A stretch of 64,000 nt of DNA, taken from Chryseobacterium sp. G0186 (lineage in GTDB: Bacteria; Bacteroidota; Bacteroidia; Flavobacteriales; Weeksellaceae). How positions within the stretch are numbered: position 1 is the stretch's first letter; each line of letters starts with the position of its first letter. A model generated the notes under the pieces. The model had not been told where the DNA came from, did not search any database, and was given only the letters and a program-made list of their open reading frames with translations. Below are positions 60,805 to 64,000 of this stretch, piece after piece. The position numbers were made by a program, and so were the translations under genes. The stretch spans positions 3,410,001 through 3,474,000 of the forward strand of contig NZ_CP033918.1 in the NCBI RefSeq assembly GCF_003815675.1. Direction: 5' to 3'.

Positions 60805-63039
60805 ATGAAAAAAGAACTGCTTATCTGCTTTTTTACCGCCTTGATGGCCACCGTAAATGCCCAGCAAAATAAAAATGACATTTTATCCTGGGTAGATCCT
60901 TTCATTGGAACAGGAGGTCATGGTCATACATTTCCGGGAGCTACCACCCCTTTTGGAATGATTCAGCTTAGTCCGGATCAGAATACCAAAAGTGGGGACT
61001 GGGACTGGTGTTCCGGATACCATTACAGCAGTAAGACCATTATGGGATTCAGCCACAACCATCTTAGCGGAACAGGATGGGCAGATCTTGGAGATATTTT
61101 AGTAATGCCTACAGTAGGACAGGTAAAAATGGTACCTGGATCAGAAGATAAGCCTGAGACAGGATACCGCTCTACATTCAGTCATGATAAAGAAACAGCG
61201 GCACCGGGATATTATTCCGTAATGCTTGATAGCTATGGAATTAAGGCCGAGCTTACCGCTTCCCCAAGAGTAGGATTCCATAAATATACATTTCCCAAAA
61301 GTGAGGAAGCCAATATCATTATTGATCCTACCAATAAAATCTTTGGAGATATTTACCATACCTTGGTAAGTGTAGAGGGAAACAATAAAATAAAGGGATA
61401 TTGCTACAGCAATGGCTGGGGAGGAAAACGATTTGCTTACTTCGTTATGGAGTTCTCAAAGCCGTTTAAGTCCTATGGTGTTTATGCAGAGGGAAAAATA
61501 AAAAATAACGAAAAAATTGCCCTTGCCAAAGACGCTAAAGCTTTTGTAAGATTCTCCACGGAAGATCATGAAAGTATTGAAGTTAAAGTTTCATTATCTC
61601 CGGTAAGCACAGAAAATGCCCAGGAAAACTTTGATACAGAAGCAACTAACGTGGATTTTGCAAAAGCTAAAGAAACAGCGCAGAAGACATGGAGGGATCT
61701 GATCGGTAGATTCCAGGTAACGGGAGGCTCTGACAGCCAGAGAAAAATCTTCTACACAGGAGTTTACCATACATTCATTGCTCCCAATCTTTATATGGAC
61801 GTTAATGGAGACTATGTGGCTGCTCAGGAAAACATGAATACCAAAAAATGGTTTACCAACTACAGTACCTATTCGTATTGGGACGGGTTCAGAGCAACAC
61901 ATCCTTTGCTTACCATTATGGATCAGAAACATACCAAGGAATTTGCAAATTCACTGATCAGCAGATATACAGACCGTAAAGATCATATGCCGATCTGGGA
62001 ATTGTGTGGATATGATAATTTCTGTATGCTTGGATATCACAGTGTTTCGGTAATTTGGGATGCTATTTCCAAAGGAGTTCCGGGCATTGATGGTGAAAAA
62101 GCTTTTGCAGCAATGAAAGATGCTTCTCTTACAGATAAAATGAGCAGCAGTGATGGCGGTGGTGGTCTTAATGACTATATCAAACTGGGGTATAGCCCAT
62201 CCGAAAACGGAGCTTCAGTTTCTGCAACCCTTGAATACGCCTATGATGACTGGTGTATTCAGCAATTGGCAGAAAAACTGGGCAAAAAAGACGAGGCAGA
62301 AGTCTATAGAAAACGTTCTATGAACTTCCTGAATACATTCAACAAAGAAAACAATCATTTCTGGCCAAGACAAAAAGACGGAAAATTCTTAGCAGATTTT
62401 GCCCTTAACGACTGGAAAAAGCTTCAGCCACACTGGGTTTCCGGAAACATTTGGGCTTATGATTTCTTTGTGCCCCATCAGATTGATGAAATGATGAATT
62501 TGTACGGAGGTAAAAAAGGCTTTGAAGAAAAACTGGATAAGACATTTACAGAAGCTCTCAATATGCAGGGTGAGCAGCATGTGGATATCTCAGGATTTAT
62601 CGGGTCTTTAGGATTTGGAGATGAACCGGGACATCATGTTCCTTATCTGTACAACTATGCGGGAAGCCCGTACAAGACACAGAAAATGGTAAAATATATC
62701 CGTGACAATATGTACGCTGCAAAACCGGATGGAATTGTTAATAATGAAGATTGCGGGCAGATGTCGGCATGGTATATTTTCTCATCACTAGGTTTTTATC
62801 CTGTTACACCGGGGAAACCGGTCTATGCAATTGGTGCTCCTCAGTTTCCAAAAGCATCCTTACAATTAGAAAATGGAAAAACATTCACTGTGATTGCAGA
62901 CAAGATATCAGACAAAAACATCTATGTACAGAAAATGTTCCTGAACGGGAAAGAGTACAAAAGCTGGGAGCTGAACCACAGCGATATCATGAATGGAGGT
63001 GAACTTAGATTTGTAATGGGAAGTAAGCCTGTAAAATAA
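60805..63039 (+). CDS. GH92 alpha-mannosidase
   Basis: Exo-alpha-mannosidase (mainly alpha-1,2) that trims high-mannose glycans. The 744-residue protein has signal peptide MKKELLICFFTALMATVNAQ and, right after it, VDPFIGTGGHGHTFPGATTP, the family's N-terminal landmark. SHNHLSGTGWADLGDI near 75-90 and DGIVNNEDCGQMSAWYIFSS near 642-662 (catalytic region with the Glu/Asp and calcium site) are typical. Periplasmic. Confidence 0.95.
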   Translation: MKKELLICFFTALMATVNAQQNKNDILSWVDPFIGTGGHGHTFPGATTPFGMIQLSPDQNTKSGDWDWCSGYHYSSKTIMGFSHNHLSGTGWADLGDILVMPTVGQVKMVPGSEDKPETGYRSTFSHDKETAAPGYYSVMLDSYGIKAELTASPRVGFHKYTFPKSEEANIIIDPTNKIFGDIYHTLVSVEGNNKIKGYCYSNGWGGKRFAYFVMEFSKPFKSYGVYAEGKIKNNEKIALAKDAKAFVRFSTEDHESIEVKVSLSPVSTENAQENFDTEATNVDFAKAKETAQKTWRDLIGRFQVTGGSDSQRKIFYTGVYHTFIAPNLYMDVNGDYVAAQENMNTKKWFTNYSTYSYWDGFRATHPLLTIMDQKHTKEFANSLISRYTDRKDHMPIWELCGYDNFCMLGYHSVSVIWDAISKGVPGIDGEKAFAAMKDASLTDKMSSSDGGGGLNDYIKLGYSPSENGASVSATLEYAYDDWCIQQLAEKLGKKDEAEVYRKRSMNFLNTFNKENNHFWPRQKDGKFLADFALNDWKKLQPHWVSGNIWAYDFFVPHQIDEMMNLYGGKKGFEEKLDKTFTEALNMQGEQHVDISGFIGSLGFGDEPGHHVPYLYNYAGSPYKTQKMVKYIRDNMYAAKPDGIVNNEDCGQMSAWYIFSSLGFYPVTPGKPVYAIGAPQFPKASLQLENGKTFTVIADKISDKNIYVQKMFLNGKEYKSWELNHSDIMNGGELRFVMGSKPVK

Positions 63040-63071
63040 GACTAATAAAAATAAACGAAACAAAAGTATCA

Positions 63072-64000
63072 ATGGAAAGGAGAGATTTTATTAAAACAAG
63101 TGCATTGGCAGGAGCCGGATTGCTGTTTACTCAGAATGTTTTTGCAAAAAACCTGGTTATGGAGGATTTTCCTATCGTCCGTGTTCCAAAGGATAAAAGA
63201 CATTTTACCAGTGAATCTGTAGAAAGTGCCATTGCAGCCTTTAAAAAGAAAGTGAAGAATAAAGAACTGAGCTGGCTCTTTGAAAATTGCTTTCCCAATA
63301 CATTAGATACGACTGTTTTTTACAGTGAAAACAATGGAACCCCGGATACCTATGTGATTACGGGAGATATAGATGCCATGTGGCTTCGTGACAGTTCTGC
63401 ACAGGTTTTTCCTTATCTTCAGTTCTCCAAGAAAGATGAGAAACTTCACAAGCTGATTTCCGGAGTTATCCATAAGCAGACTACATTCATACTGAAAGAT
63501 CCTTACGCCAACGCTTTCTACAATGATGACCAGAAAATAAGCAAGTGGAAAGAATATGACCAAACTGATATGAAGCCGGGAACCCATGAAAGAAAGTGGG
63601 AAATAGATTCTCTGTGCTATCCTATTCGTCTGGCTTATCATTTCTGGAAAACAACAGGAGATACCAAACCTTTTGATGATAACTGGTTGAAGGGGATTAA
63701 GCTTACATTACAGACTTTTATAGAACAACAGAGGAAAAAAGACTTAGGCCCTTACAAATTTGAGCGTACAACATCATGGGCAACCGATGGGGTTCCGATG
63801 GGTGGCTATGGATATCCTACAAAGCCTGTAGGGTTGATCAGTTCTATGTTCCGTCCAAGTGATGATGCTACAATCTATGGCTTTTTGATCCCGTCCAATT
63901 TATTTGCAGTGGTAAGTTTACGCCAGGCCGCGGAAATGGTTTCTCAAATCAAAAATGAAAAAAACTTGGCTCAGCAGTTAACGAATCTTGCCGATGAGGT
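63072..64000 (+). CDS. GH125 exo-alpha-1,6-mannosidase, 3' end cut by window
   Basis: Removes alpha-1,6-linked mannose. It starts with a twin-arginine-type signal (MERRDFIKTSALAGAGLLFT), so folded export by Tat is likely. GDIDAMWLRDSSAQVFPYL near 98-115 and KWEIDSLCYPIRLAYHFWKT near 176-195 match the family. 309 codons are seen; the family is about 430-480, so roughly a third lies outside. It begins 32 nt after GH92 in the same operon. Confidence 0.93.
   Translation, partial: MERRDFIKTSALAGAGLLFTQNVFAKNLVMEDFPIVRVPKDKRHFTSESVESAIAAFKKKVKNKELSWLFENCFPNTLDTTVFYSENNGTPDTYVITGDIDAMWLRDSSAQVFPYLQFSKKDEKLHKLISGVIHKQTTFILKDPYANAFYNDDQKISKWKEYDQTDMKPGTHERKWEIDSLCYPIRLAYHFWKTTGDTKPFDDNWLKGIKLTLQTFIEQQRKKDLGPYKFERTTSWATDGVPMGGYGYPTKPVGLISSMFRPSDDATIYGFLIPSNLFAVVSLRQAAEMVSQIKNEKNLAQQLTNLADE

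Overview
The window looks like a chromosomal segment of a Chryseobacterium-like member of the Flavobacteriia (Bacteroidota). Evidence: low GC content, SusC/SusD outer-membrane proteins, a type III glutamine synthetase, few Shine-Dalgarno sites, and many genes preceded by the Bacteroidota -7 box TAnnTTTG. Assignments were made by reading the sequence and from memory of protein families; no search was run.

Layout. 1-15.1 kb is ordinary core genome: cell-wall elongation genes (PBP2, RodA), a pentapeptide protein, an NlpC/P60 lipoprotein, glutamine synthetase III, an M1 peptidase, a divergent CoaX, TadA and others. 15.1-33.6 kb is an accessory island. 33.7-49.9 kb is again housekeeping (UmuC, GlyRS, TruC, PyrD, MsrB, L,D-transpeptidase, FabF, a TetR-thiolase pair, OsmC, an AraC regulator). 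50-64 kb, beginning beside an IS5-type element, is a polysaccharide utilisation locus whose enzymes (GH18, GH130, GH92, GH125) with SusC/SusD, an MFS carrier and an AraC regulator fit uptake and stepwise breakdown of high-mannose N-glycans; it runs off the right edge.

The island is the most unusual part. Nearly all its genes read on the minus strand. A WYL-domain regulator (15.1-16.0 kb) is followed upstream by a mosaic of immunity-like genes, a beheaded zincin toxin module and a dead IS3 element. Beyond that lies a probable operon of a 56-residue acidic protein, a leucine-rich-repeat protein and a phage-fibre-like protein that share one N-terminal docking segment, a 1260-residue protein of unknown function, and a 750-residue toxin with a C-terminal zincin domain and its putative immunity protein. 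A patatin phospholipase and a phage-type M15 endolysin follow. Seven promoters in the island carry the same 15-bp dyad, consensus CGACAaAAcnTGtCG, always exactly 11 nt from a TAnnTTTG box and always pointing to the minus strand. They precede the WYL gene, the fibre/carrier/toxin operon, the patatin, the endolysin (two tandem copies) and two rearranged segments.

My inference is that this is one regulon, plausibly controlled by the WYL protein, that makes a large toxin-bearing protein assembly and the enzymes to release it by lysis. No sheath, tube, baseplate or Tc-toxin gene is present, so it is not a recognisable contractile system. Promoter-leader copies, 71-bp and 112-bp repeats and truncated genes show the island has been reshuffled by recombination.
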